Of a DNA stretch of 64,000 nt, positions 34,772 to 43,816 are shown one piece after another. The stretch is from Lachnospiraceae bacterium (lineage in GTDB: Bacteria > Bacillota > Clostridia > Lachnospirales > Lachnospiraceae), in the NCBI GenBank assembly GCA_022768465.1, contig JALELZ010000020.1, forward strand, positions 1-64,000. The letters run 5' to 3'. The notes beneath the pieces are model-generated. The model was not told the origin of the DNA. It searched no databases and saw only the letters and a program-made list of their open reading frames with translations. The stretch's first letter is position 1. Every line of letters starts with the position of its first letter. A program made the position numbers and the translations under genes.

Positions 34772-36664
34772 ATGGATAAAAATAATATAAGAAAAATCAG
34801 AGAACTTTGTAGAATGGCTGCAAATCATTGCAGTAAACGTAAAAGGGTCATGGCCTTTATGACCTTTTTTGTGATTTCATTAAGTACGGCAGTAATACCT
34901 TTTACGTCAGAGATATTCGCAATTCCCGCATACGCAGTAAACTCTGTCGATTACGGGATAGGTTCATGCGGATGGGAATATGATGATTCTACAGGCAGAG
35001 CTATTGCTGTATGGGATGAGACATCAGAAAAGACATCCTTTGTCATTGACGTGTACAGAGGTTCGATAAAAGAGAGCAATAAGGTTAAAAAGAATTCTAT
35101 AACAACATCAAAATTCCAGACAGATCTCAGCTTTACAATAGCTCAAAACGGTACCGGTAATTATTATTTTACGGTTTATCCTAAAAAGGGCGGTTCTTCG
35201 CTTAAGGTGATATCTGACGAACCGTTAGAGGTCGACAGCGATATGCTTTCAGCTATCAGAAAGTCGGTAAATTATAAGAAGCCGTCAGGAGGCTCAACAG
35301 GAGTAACACCCGGAAAAGCAATGAATCTTGAGGAAAGGCTTGGCTGGATAGTCAATCCTAACGGAACCTGGCGCTATAAGCTTTCAAAGACTTCATATGC
35401 AAGGAATCAGTGGCTTAATATTAATAAGAAGTGGTATTATTTCGGAGCTGACGGCATTATGCTTACGGGCTGGCATCAGATAAACGGAAAATACTATTAT
35501 TTTAATGCCGACGGTGACCTTTGGCAGGGCGGAGCGGGCAGCAGCAAGGCTTCAGGTGATAAGCAGGGAAATACTAATATTTCAGATACAAATACTTCTG
35601 CGCTCAGTAAATCCGATGTAGGAAGCGTAACGTACTCATCCTCTACAAAGCAGCTGACAAGCGTGTCAGTAACATTTAAAGAAGACACTAATGCTGCGCC
35701 GGGCACAGTTCGTTCAATTGACATAAATGTTCCGTCAAACACGGAGCTTAAGAGCGTACATTATTCTAAGCAGCCGGAGACCTGGTCACCGGGCACAAAG
35801 GTTGATGTGACGATAACTCTTGCTGCAATAAACGGCTATCAGTTCGGAAGCGGATGCAGGATCAGAGGCTCAAATGCAAGCTATAAATCACAGTCCGGTG
35901 ATGCATTTACGAGAACTGCAAAATTCGAATATGTGGCAAAGACAAAGCTTGCAAAGCCTCAGAAGGTATATCTTGACAATAGCTATGTGCTGCATTGGAG
36001 CAAGGTGAGCAATGCTTCACGTTATAATGTCAAAATATATTATGATGAAGAGTATGAATATGAAGAAAACAGTGATCTGACTCTGTTTACAGAGGATGAT
36101 GAGACAGAGAACCTCACAAGAGCAAGAAGCAGAAGTGTTAATGTTGATCAGAACCAGCTTGATGCTGCTGATTATGTTGAGGTTAATGAGATTTCTAATG
36201 TCAGGTTTGAAATAACTGCTGTTGCTTCATCAAATAAGAGCTCTTATTATCTCAGCAGTGAGGCGGTAACATTTACAGATAAGCAGGGAATGGTATCAAG
36301 CTCTACAGACAGCGGCTCTATCACGAGCAACAATAAGGGCGAGATGCTTTATCTTGATACGGACGGCTCAGGCATAACCGGATGGCAGGACATTGACGGT
36401 GCATGGTACTACTTTGAATCAAAGGGTGTCGCTGCAGGTCCAGGCTGGAAGAAGATAAAGTCAGAATGGTATTATTTCGGTGACGATCATAAGATGCGTA
36501 CAGGCTGGGTGCAGCTTAACGGATACTGGTATTATCTTAATGAAAGCACCTCGTCCGGAATTTACGGAGCAATGCTTACAGGAAACCGCAATATCAACGG
36601 AACAGATTATTATTTAAATGAAAATGAGTCGAACGGCATACCGGCAGGAGCGTGGGTGGAGTGA
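34772..36664 (+). CDS. Secreted protein with choline-binding-type cell-wall repeats
   Basis: This 630-residue protein has a long basic N-terminus and a signal helix (MAFMTFFVISLSTAVIPF) with a likely AYA cleavage site near residue 55. Cell-wall-binding repeats lie at about 210-260 (WLNINKKWYYFGADGIMLTG, WHQINGKYYYFNADG) and 530-625 (GWQDIDGAWYYFESKG, EWYYFGDDHKMRTGW). The middle holds beta-sandwich-like segments. The repeats bind choline or similar wall glycopolymers in known proteins. It is the last gene of the pilus operon, so a role in anchoring the fibre to the wall is an attractive inference. Confidence 0.85.
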   Translation: MDKNNIRKIRELCRMAANHCSKRKRVMAFMTFFVISLSTAVIPFTSEIFAIPAYAVNSVDYGIGSCGWEYDDSTGRAIAVWDETSEKTSFVIDVYRGSIKESNKVKKNSITTSKFQTDLSFTIAQNGTGNYYFTVYPKKGGSSLKVISDEPLEVDSDMLSAIRKSVNYKKPSGGSTGVTPGKAMNLEERLGWIVNPNGTWRYKLSKTSYARNQWLNINKKWYYFGADGIMLTGWHQINGKYYYFNADGDLWQGGAGSSKASGDKQGNTNISDTNTSALSKSDVGSVTYSSSTKQLTSVSVTFKEDTNAAPGTVRSIDINVPSNTELKSVHYSKQPETWSPGTKVDVTITLAAINGYQFGSGCRIRGSNASYKSQSGDAFTRTAKFEYVAKTKLAKPQKVYLDNSYVLHWSKVSNASRYNVKIYYDEEYEYEENSDLTLFTEDDETENLTRARSRSVNVDQNQLDAADYVEVNEISNVRFEITAVASSNKSSYYLSSEAVTFTDKQGMVSSSTDSGSITSNNKGEMLYLDTDGSGITGWQDIDGAWYYFESKGVAAGPGWKKIKSEWYYFGDDHKMRTGWVQLNGYWYYLNESTSSGIYGAMLTGNRNINGTDYYLNENESNGIPAGAWVE

Positions 36665-36710
36665 GTTAGTTAGACTTGATTATAAGAAAAGTTCAATTAT
36701 TATGACATAA

Positions 36711-36756
36711 CTAAAAACCACTAATCGCCCAGTCAAAGAAGATTAGTGGTTTTAGT
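36711..36756 (+). terminator. Intrinsic terminator of the pilus operon
   Basis: AAACCACTAATC / GATTAGTGGTTT form a 12-bp stem with T residues after it. The gap from 36665 to 36985 otherwise holds only the promoter at 36864 and AT-rich sequence. Confidence 0.85.
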
Positions 36757-36863
36757 TAACCAATCAATTTGAACTAACCGTCTATCGGTAGCATTTTTAT
36801 ACTTAGAATTATAAATTCAGCTTGAAAATAAGTCAAATGGAACAATATATGAAAATATATGTG

Positions 36864-36892
36864 TTGACAAAAACACTTTAGCGTGCTACCAT
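36864..36892 (+). promoter_or_regulatory. Promoter of the amino acid ABC transporter
   Basis: TTGACA (36864-36869), 17-base spacer, TACCAT (36887-36892). The -35 lies inside the dyad GTGTT-GACAAA-AACAC, a possible operator. The leader is about 85 bases. Confidence 0.6.
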
Positions 36893-36985
36893 ACTATCAC
36901 AACAAGCAAATAACAAATGTCAGTAAATATTCAATGTAAAAACTTTTACAGACATTAGAATTAATTGAAAATAAGGGAGAGTGTT

Positions 36986-37855
36986 ATGAAAAAGAGAATT
37001 ATTGCAATAGCAATGGGCATGACTGTTGCAGCAGCTATGATGACAGGCTGTTCATCATCTTCATCAAATGAAACAACAGCTGCAGAGACTGAGGCAGCAA
37101 GCACAGAAGCAACTGAAGAGTCTTCATCAGAGGAAACAGAGGCTGCAGAGGCGGCAAATACTGAGGAAACATTTATTGTTGGCTTTGATCAGGATTTCCC
37201 ACCTATGGGATTCTTAGGAGATGACGGCGAGTACACAGGCTTCGACCTTGACCTTGCTAAGGAAGTTGCTTCCAGACTCGGACTTGAATTTGTTCCACAG
37301 CCTATCGCATGGGATGCAAAGGACATGGAGCTTGAGAGCGGAAGCATTGACTGTATCTGGAACGGCTTTACTATTGAAGGACGTGAGGATGCATACACAT
37401 GGTCAGATCCTTACATGGACAACAGTCAGGTATTCGTAGTTAAGAACGGTTCAGGAATTGAATCAGCAGCTGACCTTGCCGGAAAGGTTGTCGAGGTTCA
37501 GATCGATTCATCGGGCCAGAAGGCACTTGAGGCAGAGCCTGAGCTTACAGATACATTTGCACAGCTTGTTACAACACCTGATTACAATACAGCATTCATG
37601 GATCTTGAACAGGGCTCAGTAGATGCAATCTGCATGGACGTTATCGTTGCCGGTTACCAGATCGCACAGAGAAATGCTGATATGATCATTCTTGATGAGC
37701 CTGTTTCATCAGAGACCTACGGCATCGGATTCAAGAAGGGCAACACTGAGCTTAGAGATAAGGTCAATGATACTCTTAAGGAAATGGCAGCTGACGGAAC
37801 ACTTGCTGAAATCTCAGAAAAGTGGTTCACAAAGAATGTTACTACTATCAAATAA
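36986..37855 (+). CDS. Polar amino acid ABC transporter, substrate-binding lipoprotein
   Basis: This 289-residue solute-binding protein of family 3 has a lipoprotein signal ending MMTGC, a Thr/Glu/Ala-rich linker, and the family opening FIVGFDQDFPPMGF followed by GFDLDLAKEVASRLG. Other marks are GSIDCIWNGFTIEGRE and AVCMDV-type ligand loops. ATG 36986 is chosen because AAGGGAGAG lies 5 bases upstream; the longer frame is not supported. It captures a polar amino acid for the permease at 38099 and ATPase at 38768. The exact ligand is not readable. Confidence 0.93.
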   Translation: MKKRIIAIAMGMTVAAAMMTGCSSSSSNETTAAETEAASTEATEESSSEETEAAEAANTEETFIVGFDQDFPPMGFLGDDGEYTGFDLDLAKEVASRLGLEFVPQPIAWDAKDMELESGSIDCIWNGFTIEGREDAYTWSDPYMDNSQVFVVKNGSGIESAADLAGKVVEVQIDSSGQKALEAEPELTDTFAQLVTTPDYNTAFMDLEQGSVDAICMDVIVAGYQIAQRNADMIILDEPVSSETYGIGFKKGNTELRDKVNDTLKEMAADGTLAEISEKWFTKNVTTIK

Positions 37856-37903
37856 TAGTAAATCAGGTTTCATAAAGAAATACAAAATACATTCACGGCA
37901 GTT

Positions 37904-37932
37904 TGGACATATAGTATATTTTGTACTATAAT
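37904..37932 (+). promoter_or_regulatory. Internal promoter before the amino acid permease
   Basis: TGGACA (37904-37909), 17 bases, perfect TATAAT (37927-37932). It lies after the binding-protein gene and before a terminator hairpin at 38053, so it could drive a short RNA or an attenuated leader of the permease. Confidence 0.6.
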
Positions 37933-38052
37933 AAAATAAATGCTTCTAAATATTGTGGTATACCGCAATAAAGCGAAATACAAAAGAGATTTAGGCTTTC
38001 ACGAGACATTTATTTGTAAATACCATTTACAGGTTTAAACTGGCATCATCCG

Positions 38053-38080
38053 GCCCGGTTGAAAAATACCGGGCTTTATT
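38053..38080 (+). terminator. Terminator/attenuator between binding protein and permease
   Basis: GCCCGGT / ACCGGGC form a 7-bp GC-rich stem followed by TTTATT, 20 bases before the permease start. It probably lowers permease and ATPase expression relative to the binding protein. Confidence 0.7.
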
Positions 38081-38098
38081 ATGTAAAGGGATCAGACT

Positions 38099-38752
38099 AT
38101 GGCTTTCGGCGACATTTTGATGCAGCTTGCTGCAGGCTTCACCGTAACACTTAAAATTTTCTTCATAACTGTAGTGCTTTCATTGCCGCTCGGACTTCTG
38201 GTGGCACTTGGACGCATGAGTAAGAACCGCATACTAAGCGGCATCGTCAGCATTTACATATCTATTATGCGAGGTACACCGCTCATGCTTCAGCTGATAT
38301 GTGTTTATTTCGGACCATATTATCTGTTCAGAGTAAGTCTCGGAACGAGCTACAGAATGTTAGCGATCTATATTGCATTCGCAGTCAACTATGCGGCATA
38401 TTTCGGAGAGATATTCAGATCCGGCATACAGTCGATGCCAAAGGGACAGTATGAGGCAGCTCACATATTAGGCTACAGCCGTTCGCAGACATTTATGCGC
38501 ATTATCCTCCCGCAGGTGGTTAAGCGTATACTTCCGTCTGTGTCAAATGAGGTCATTACACTCGTAAAGGATACTTCATTTGCATTTACACTTTCAGTTA
38601 TGGAAATGTTTACGATGGCCAAGGCGCTCGCAGCATCACAGACATCCATGATGCCGCTGTTTGTTGCAGGCGTATTCTACTATATATTTAACTTTATCGT
38701 TGCAAAGGCATTCGATATTTTCGAAGCAAAGCTTAATTACTACAGATTCTGA
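38099..38752 (+). CDS. Polar amino acid ABC transporter permease
   Basis: This 217-residue permease has about five helices and the His/Glu/Gln-type motifs FRSGIQSMPKGQYEAAHILG (EAA loop) and RGTPLMLQL near residue 60. It forms the channel with itself as a homodimer in most such importers, since only one permease gene is present. AAAGGGA lies upstream of ATG. The ATPase gene follows after 15 bases. Confidence 0.93.
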   Translation: MAFGDILMQLAAGFTVTLKIFFITVVLSLPLGLLVALGRMSKNRILSGIVSIYISIMRGTPLMLQLICVYFGPYYLFRVSLGTSYRMLAIYIAFAVNYAAYFGEIFRSGIQSMPKGQYEAAHILGYSRSQTFMRIILPQVVKRILPSVSNEVITLVKDTSFAFTLSVMEMFTMAKALAASQTSMMPLFVAGVFYYIFNFIVAKAFDIFEAKLNYYRF

Positions 38753-38767
38753 CGGATGCGGTGATAT

Positions 38768-39460
38768 ATGAAGGTACTTGAAATAAAAAATTTAGCTAAA
38801 TCCTTTGAGAGTATGGAGGTACTTAACGATATTTCTTTAAGTGTTGAAGACGGAGAGATAATTTCTGTTATCGGACCTTCAGGAAGCGGAAAGACTACAC
38901 TGTTAAGATGTGCATGCGGACTTGAGACACCTGACAGCGGAGAAATTAATTTTGACGGAACATTTGGCATGGTGTTCCAGCAGTTCAATCTGTTCCCGCA
39001 TTGGTCAGTGCTTAAAAACATCATGGACGCGCCGATACACGTGCAGAAGCGTGACAGCAAAGAGGTTGAAAAGCAGGCGAGAGAGCTGCTCAATAAAATG
39101 GGGCTTTCTGACAGAGCTGATGCTTATCCATATCAGCTTTCAGGCGGACAGCAGCAGAGAGTCGCTATCGCAAGAGCGCTTTGTCTGAATCCTAAGATAC
39201 TGTTTTTCGATGAGCCTACATCAGCGCTTGATCCTGAGCTTACTCAGGAGGTGCTCAAGGTTATAAAGTCACTTAAGGACCTCAACATTGCCATGGTTAT
39301 AGTTACACATGAAATGGCATTTGCAAGAGATGTATCCGACAGGATCATTTTCATGGCCGGAGGCGTTATCGTGGATGAGGGAACACCTGATAAGGTCATG
39401 AATTCTGACAATGAGAGGACAAAGGCATTCCTCGGCAAGCTGGCAGGAGAAAATATATGA
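38768..39460 (+). CDS. Polar amino acid ABC transporter ATPase
   Basis: This 230-residue GlnQ-type ATPase has Walker A GPSGSGKTT, Q loop FQQFNLFPHWSVLKN, signature LSGGQQQRVAIARAL, Walker B ILFFDEPTSALDPE and switch VTHEMAFARDV. It is slightly shorter than typical GlnQ (about 240) because the loop between Walker A and the Q loop is compact. It overlaps the histidine phosphatase gene by ATGA. Confidence 0.94.
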   Translation: MKVLEIKNLAKSFESMEVLNDISLSVEDGEIISVIGPSGSGKTTLLRCACGLETPDSGEINFDGTFGMVFQQFNLFPHWSVLKNIMDAPIHVQKRDSKEVEKQARELLNKMGLSDRADAYPYQLSGGQQQRVAIARALCLNPKILFFDEPTSALDPELTQEVLKVIKSLKDLNIAMVIVTHEMAFARDVSDRIIFMAGGVIVDEGTPDKVMNSDNERTKAFLGKLAGENI

Positions 39461-40122
39461 GAATTTATCTGATGCGTCACTCAGAGACCGACTGGAACAG
39501 AGCCGGACGAGTGCAGGGACATACCGATATACATCTTAATTACAATGGCATGAAGATAGCGGCATTGGCAGGAGACGGAATGGCAGACATACCGATCGAT
39601 CTGTGCTATACAAGTCCGCTTGTAAGAGCCCAGGAAACAGCCGGCCTCATACTTTCAAGGAATAAGCATTATATCGAAAAAGGTGCAATCACCAAGCTGG
39701 ATGATCGACTTATGGAGCTTAACTTCGGAGTCTGGGAAGGAAAATTAAGCAACCCTGCGTTGGGAGAAATAGACAGAACGCAGTACCATCAGTTCTTTAG
39801 GGAAGGAAAGCCTGAGTTCATACCTGAGGGTGCGGAAATCATAGATGATGTAATAAAAAGAACATCATCCTTCCTTGATGACATCAGCAGCAGACCGGAT
39901 TATCAGGACAAAAACATCCTCGTAATGAGCCATGGCTGCGCGATAAGATGCATGCTGAGAAGATTCTCAGACGATCCTGCATACTTCGATAAGCCTAAGG
40001 TACTCTATAACTGCGAAGCAGAAATAATAGAAAAAAACGACAAGGGAGAACTCTACTTAAGCCAGAAAGACGTCCTCTATTACGACGAAAGCCTGGCGGA
40101 GGATCTTTATAAAATGACGTAA
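39457..40122 (+). CDS. Histidine phosphatase superfamily protein
   Basis: This 221-residue protein is of the phosphoglycerate-mutase-like (branch 1) histidine phosphatase family. The nucleophile motif is LMRHSETDWNRAGRVQGHTD with His8 as phosphoacceptor. SPLVRAQETA and the second catalytic histidine in VMSHGCAIRCML are present. The substrate could be a sugar phosphate, a nucleotide or a cobalamin precursor. It is translationally coupled to the amino acid transporter ATPase, an odd pairing with no clear biochemical logic. Confidence 0.88.
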   Translation: MRIYLMRHSETDWNRAGRVQGHTDIHLNYNGMKIAALAGDGMADIPIDLCYTSPLVRAQETAGLILSRNKHYIEKGAITKLDDRLMELNFGVWEGKLSNPALGEIDRTQYHQFFREGKPEFIPEGAEIIDDVIKRTSSFLDDISSRPDYQDKNILVMSHGCAIRCMLRRFSDDPAYFDKPKVLYNCEAEIIEKNDKGELYLSQKDVLYYDESLAEDLYKMT

Positions 40123-40190
40123 TAAATAGGGAAATACATTTGGAAGCAAAAATAAATACATTTATTTTTGTTGACAAATGTATTTAACTA

Positions 40191-40276
40191 TAAACGAACA
40201 TGAGCAAGAAGGACGAAGTCCGAATTGCGAATGTTTGTTTAGGCAGATTCGAACGTTCGAAGAACGGAGAAACTGC
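40191..40276. repeat. Two-hairpin intergenic element, copy 1
   Basis: Hairpin A: TAAACGAACA (40191-40200) pairs with TGTTTGTTTA (40232-40241), with an inner GGAC-GAA-GTCC. Hairpin B: GCAGATTC (40243-40250) pairs with GAAACTGC (40269-40276), with an inner GTTC-GAA-GAAC and then GGAG. The same architecture with compensating base changes recurs at 50078-50162. It contains an ATG followed by GAGCAAGAA, as do other copies. Confidence 0.75.
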
Positions 40277-40303
40277 ATTTATTACATTAATATGTATGAA
40301 CTA

Positions 40304-40347
40304 GCAGTTTCTAAAGCTCGCAGAGCGAAGAAACTGCATTTATTACA
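40304..40347. repeat. Hairpin B of the intergenic element, extra copy
   Basis: GCAGTTTC / GAAACTGC form a perfect 8-bp outer stem and GCTC-GCA-GAGC an inner hairpin, as in hairpin B of copy 1. The 18 bases GAAACTGCATTTATTACA occur both at 40269-40286 and at 40330-40347, so this is a local duplication. Confidence 0.7.
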
Positions 40348-40384
40348 CATAAAAGCTAAATTTGTTTGCGAAAGTATTTGGCTG

Positions 40385-40420
40385 TAAACGAACATGAGCA
40401 AGAAGGACGGATTGCGAATG
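40385..40420. repeat. Truncated hairpin A of the intergenic element, at the exonuclease III start
   Basis: The first 25 bases (40385-40409) are identical to 40191-40215, but the GTCC arm is missing and the sequence runs as GATTGCGAATG into the start codon of exonuclease III. The element supplies the AAGGA ribosome site and an upstream in-frame ATG (40394). Confidence 0.75.
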
Positions 40421-41173
40421 AAAAAATACATCTCATGGAATGTAAACGGACTCAGAGCCGTCATGACAAAAGGCTTCATGGACTTTTTCAATGATGTCGA
40501 TGCAGACGCCTTTTGCGTTCAGGAAACCAAACTGCAGGAAGGGCAGATCGAGCTTGATATGCCCGGATATAAGCAGTATTGGGACTACGCAGAGAAAAAA
40601 GGATATTCAGGTACGGCTGTTTTCACGAAACATGAACCATTAGCTGTTACCATCGGGCTTCCTGATGAAGAGCATGACCATGAGGGACGCTCAGTTTGTC
40701 TTGAGTATGAGGATCACTATCTTATTACTGCATATGTTCCTAACTCACAGAATGAGCTTCAGCGACTTGACTACCGTATGCAGTGGGAAGATGCATTCAG
40801 AGAATACTTATTAAAGCTCAGTGCGAAAAAACCTGTTGTGTACTGCGGCGATCTTAATGTCGCTCATGAGCCTATAGATTTAAAAAATGACAAGACAAAT
40901 CATAAAAACGCCGGTTTTACTGATGAGGAAAGAGCAAAATTCTCACAACTTTTGGCAAGCGGATTTACAGATACGTACAGATATTTACATCCGGACAGTG
41001 AGGAATACAGCTGGTGGTCATACAGAATGAATGCCAGAGCCAGAAATACAGGTTGGCGTATTGATTATTTTGTAATATCAGACAGTATAAAAGATAAATT
41101 AAAGGAAGCTGTTATTTATACGGACGTAATGGGTTCGGATCATGCTCCTGTCGGAATCGTGATCGATCTTTAA
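40418..41173 (+). CDS. xth: Exodeoxyribonuclease III
   Basis: This 251-residue protein is an ExoIII/AP endonuclease of the EEP superfamily. Motifs are ISWNVNGLRA (N-terminal Asn), CVQETKLQ (metal-binding Glu), CGDLNVAHEPIDL, SWWSYRMNARARNTGWRIDY and GSDHAPV (catalytic Asp-His). It removes 3' blocking groups and incises abasic sites in DNA repair. ATG 40418 is preferred because the family starts MKKYISWN; an in-frame ATG at 40394 would add MSKKDGLR encoded by the repeat element. Confidence 0.94.
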   Translation: MKKYISWNVNGLRAVMTKGFMDFFNDVDADAFCVQETKLQEGQIELDMPGYKQYWDYAEKKGYSGTAVFTKHEPLAVTIGLPDEEHDHEGRSVCLEYEDHYLITAYVPNSQNELQRLDYRMQWEDAFREYLLKLSAKKPVVYCGDLNVAHEPIDLKNDKTNHKNAGFTDEERAKFSQLLASGFTDTYRYLHPDSEEYSWWSYRMNARARNTGWRIDYFVISDSIKDKLKEAVIYTDVMGSDHAPVGIVIDL

Positions 41174-41188
41174 TATAAGCATTATCAT

Positions 41189-43729
41189 ATGGGAATCAGG
41201 ACAAGAAACAGAAATAATAGAGATATCTTTGAGGAATTTACTGTAGATAAAAATGCAGGCAATACTCAGTCGGATATTCGTAACAGAGCAGGGAAAAGCG
41301 CCAGAAAGCCTAAGAAAGAGGAAACTGACGCTTCTCTTAGCGTACAGGCGCCTGTTAGAACTGTAGAGATAATGCCGAGAAAGCCAAGGAAAAAGCACTA
41401 TTCAGAGCTTCCTCCAAAGCTTGATGATTCTAATGATGACAGCGTTGTAATCAGAACAATAAGAGAAGATATCGAAAATGAAGAACGCGAAGCGGCTTCG
41501 GATATAATGCAGTTCAGAGCAAGAAAGGAGTCAAAAAGACTCAGCCTTAATGAACGTAATGAAAGAAGACTTCGCGCAGAGGCCGCTGCAAGACGAGCTG
41601 AAGAAGAAAAGCGTCAGGAGGCGGAGGCACGACGCAGGGAAGCTGAAGAAAGGCGTAGACTTAAAGAGCAGGAAATACTAAAAAAGCAGGCAGCAAGGGA
41701 GAAGCTTCTTGAGGAAAAACGCTTAAAGGAAAAATTAAAGCGTGAAGAAGAGCTGACTGCCAGACTTAAAGAGCTCAGAGAAGAAAAAGACAGAGAATTA
41801 GAAGAACTTGAACGTATCAGGCAGGAAAAGGAACAGCTTATAGCCGAGCAGCAAAGAGCCCTGGCTGAATTAAAAGCTGACACAGAAAAACTGCTTAAAG
41901 AAAAAATTAAGGCAGAGAAAAAAGCTGATACTGATAATGAATCAGCCACTAATTCAGAGACTGCCTCTGATTCAGACGTGAATCCTGGGTTAAACTCCGA
42001 TTCAAACTCCGAGTCAATCTCAGATTCAAATTCTGCACCTGAAGATACAGATAATAACTTAGAGGAAAATTCAGATCATACTTCATTTGATGATTCAGCT
42101 TCATACGATACCTTAGAGGACTCTTCAGAAGAAACTCCGGAAGAATCTCCAGAAGAAACTCCGGGAGAATTTCCAGAAGAATCTTCTAAAGACGATTCAG
42201 AGACTGCTGAAAGCAATGAAAATGATGTTGAGGCAGATTGGTCACAGCCACCAACTGAATCAATTGAACCTTCAGGGGAAGAAAAGGATAAAGCCCCGTT
42301 TTATAAGAAGAAAGCATTTATGGCAGCGGCAGCGGTGACGGTGGTTGCTGCAGGAGCTTACGGTGGTGGGATTTATTATTATTCTCAGAGATTTTTGCCT
42401 AATACCTATGCGGAAGGTGTAGCTATCGGCGGACTCACAGCAGAGGAAGCAGATGAGAATCTTGCCAGGTCAAGCATTGCTGAATCAATTACACTGGTTG
42501 GACGCGACAGTACTGAACTGTTGGATCTTTCCGAAGCAAATGCCGGCATAACTGAAGCATCGCTTAAAGATGCTATAAATGCTCAAAATCATGCTGCATG
42601 GCTTCCGGCATATCTTTCAAAGGATAAAGAACAGGTCAATTTCTCGGTATTATGTGACGAGGAAGCTCTCATTAAGGCAATAGATAAGCTTTCTATGCTT
42701 GATCCTGCCAATATCACTTATCCCGAAGATGCACACGCAGGCACTGATCCTGTGACAGGCGAGTATGTAATAATCCCTGAAACAGAGGGTAATGAAATTG
42801 ACCGTGCGAAGCTGGAAGAGGTCGTAAAGAAAGCCCTTTCAGACGGAATGCTCAGTGTTGATCTTGATCAGAACGGCGTTTATATAGAGCCTGCGGTCAG
42901 GGCTGATGATGCTTATCTTACCGATAATATCGGCACAATGCAGAAGTTGAACAAGGCAGGAGCTGTATTAAATCTTGGTGGAAACATGACCGAAGCTTTT
43001 GACGGAGAGAAGCTTTTTGGCTTCCTGGGTGCTGACGGACGTCCTGATTACGATAAGCTTAGAGCACTTATTGCCGATTATGCTGAGAAATTTAATACTG
43101 TAAATGCTGACGGCATTAGAACAGTAATTACTCATAAGGGCGAGGAAAAGCAGATAAAGACAGGCTACGGCTGGATGCTTGATGAAGAAGCAAGCTTTAA
43201 TGTTATCTTTGACCTTATAACGAGGGCGGCGGAAGCAACCTTATCTGAGGGAGCGGAAACGGCAGATATCGATACTGCACAGTTTAATGTTGATCTCGTA
43301 TGGAAGCAATCAGCTGCTGTACACGGGGATACCGATTACGGCAATACCTATGTCGAGGTAGATATGGGCGAGCAGAATGTTTATATATTCTCAGAAGGAC
43401 AATGTGTGTTTGAAACACCTTGTGTCACAGGCCGAATGACTCGAGACAGAGCTACTCCTGAGGGAATGTATGCCATAAGATTCAAACAGACAAACCGAGT
43501 TCTTACCGGCTATAATAAGGACGGCTCCGTAAGCTACAGAAGCCCTGTAAAATACTGGATGCCGTTTAACAGAGGAATCGGTCTTCATGATGCATCCTGG
43601 CGAAGGACCTTCGGAGGCGAGATCTATAAAAACTCAGGCTCTCACGGCTGTATAAATCTTCCGAGAGATGCAGCGGCACAAATATATGAGCTCGTCTATA
43701 AAGGAATGCCTGTAATATGTTATTACTAA
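41189..43729 (+). CDS. L,D-transpeptidase with long cytoplasmic coiled-coil N-terminus
   Basis: This 846-residue type II membrane protein has several regions. Residues 1-100 are basic; 100-250 form a strongly charged Arg/Glu/Lys coiled coil (EARRREAEERRRLKEQEILK); 250-365 form a Ser/Asp/Glu/Pro-rich linker; a single membrane helix is at about 374-393; and peptidoglycan-binding-type domains span 395-700. The C-terminus is a YkuD catalytic domain with H800 in IGLHDASW and the SHGCINL motif, Cys821 being the nucleophile. It should make 3-3 cross-links in peptidoglycan. The cytoplasmic coiled coil is unusual for this family. Exonuclease III precedes it by 15 bases. Confidence 0.9.
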   Translation: MGIRTRNRNNRDIFEEFTVDKNAGNTQSDIRNRAGKSARKPKKEETDASLSVQAPVRTVEIMPRKPRKKHYSELPPKLDDSNDDSVVIRTIREDIENEEREAASDIMQFRARKESKRLSLNERNERRLRAEAAARRAEEEKRQEAEARRREAEERRRLKEQEILKKQAAREKLLEEKRLKEKLKREEELTARLKELREEKDRELEELERIRQEKEQLIAEQQRALAELKADTEKLLKEKIKAEKKADTDNESATNSETASDSDVNPGLNSDSNSESISDSNSAPEDTDNNLEENSDHTSFDDSASYDTLEDSSEETPEESPEETPGEFPEESSKDDSETAESNENDVEADWSQPPTESIEPSGEEKDKAPFYKKKAFMAAAAVTVVAAGAYGGGIYYYSQRFLPNTYAEGVAIGGLTAEEADENLARSSIAESITLVGRDSTELLDLSEANAGITEASLKDAINAQNHAAWLPAYLSKDKEQVNFSVLCDEEALIKAIDKLSMLDPANITYPEDAHAGTDPVTGEYVIIPETEGNEIDRAKLEEVVKKALSDGMLSVDLDQNGVYIEPAVRADDAYLTDNIGTMQKLNKAGAVLNLGGNMTEAFDGEKLFGFLGADGRPDYDKLRALIADYAEKFNTVNADGIRTVITHKGEEKQIKTGYGWMLDEEASFNVIFDLITRAAEATLSEGAETADIDTAQFNVDLVWKQSAAVHGDTDYGNTYVEVDMGEQNVYIFSEGQCVFETPCVTGRMTRDRATPEGMYAIRFKQTNRVLTGYNKDGSVSYRSPVKYWMPFNRGIGLHDASWRRTFGGEIYKNSGSHGCINLPRDAAAQIYELVYKGMPVICYY

Positions 43730-43816
43730 GCTTTTGCTGAGTTTAAGCATAATTCGAGCCGGAACATTTTACGGTAATCTAATTTAAAAGTATATTTTGT
43801 GTGTGATGATACAAGA

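Noticed and set aside
40123..40420. A CRISPR array in the repeat-rich gap
   Set aside because: Repeats are few, unevenly spaced, of different lengths and themselves hairpins; there are no regular spacers or cas genes.
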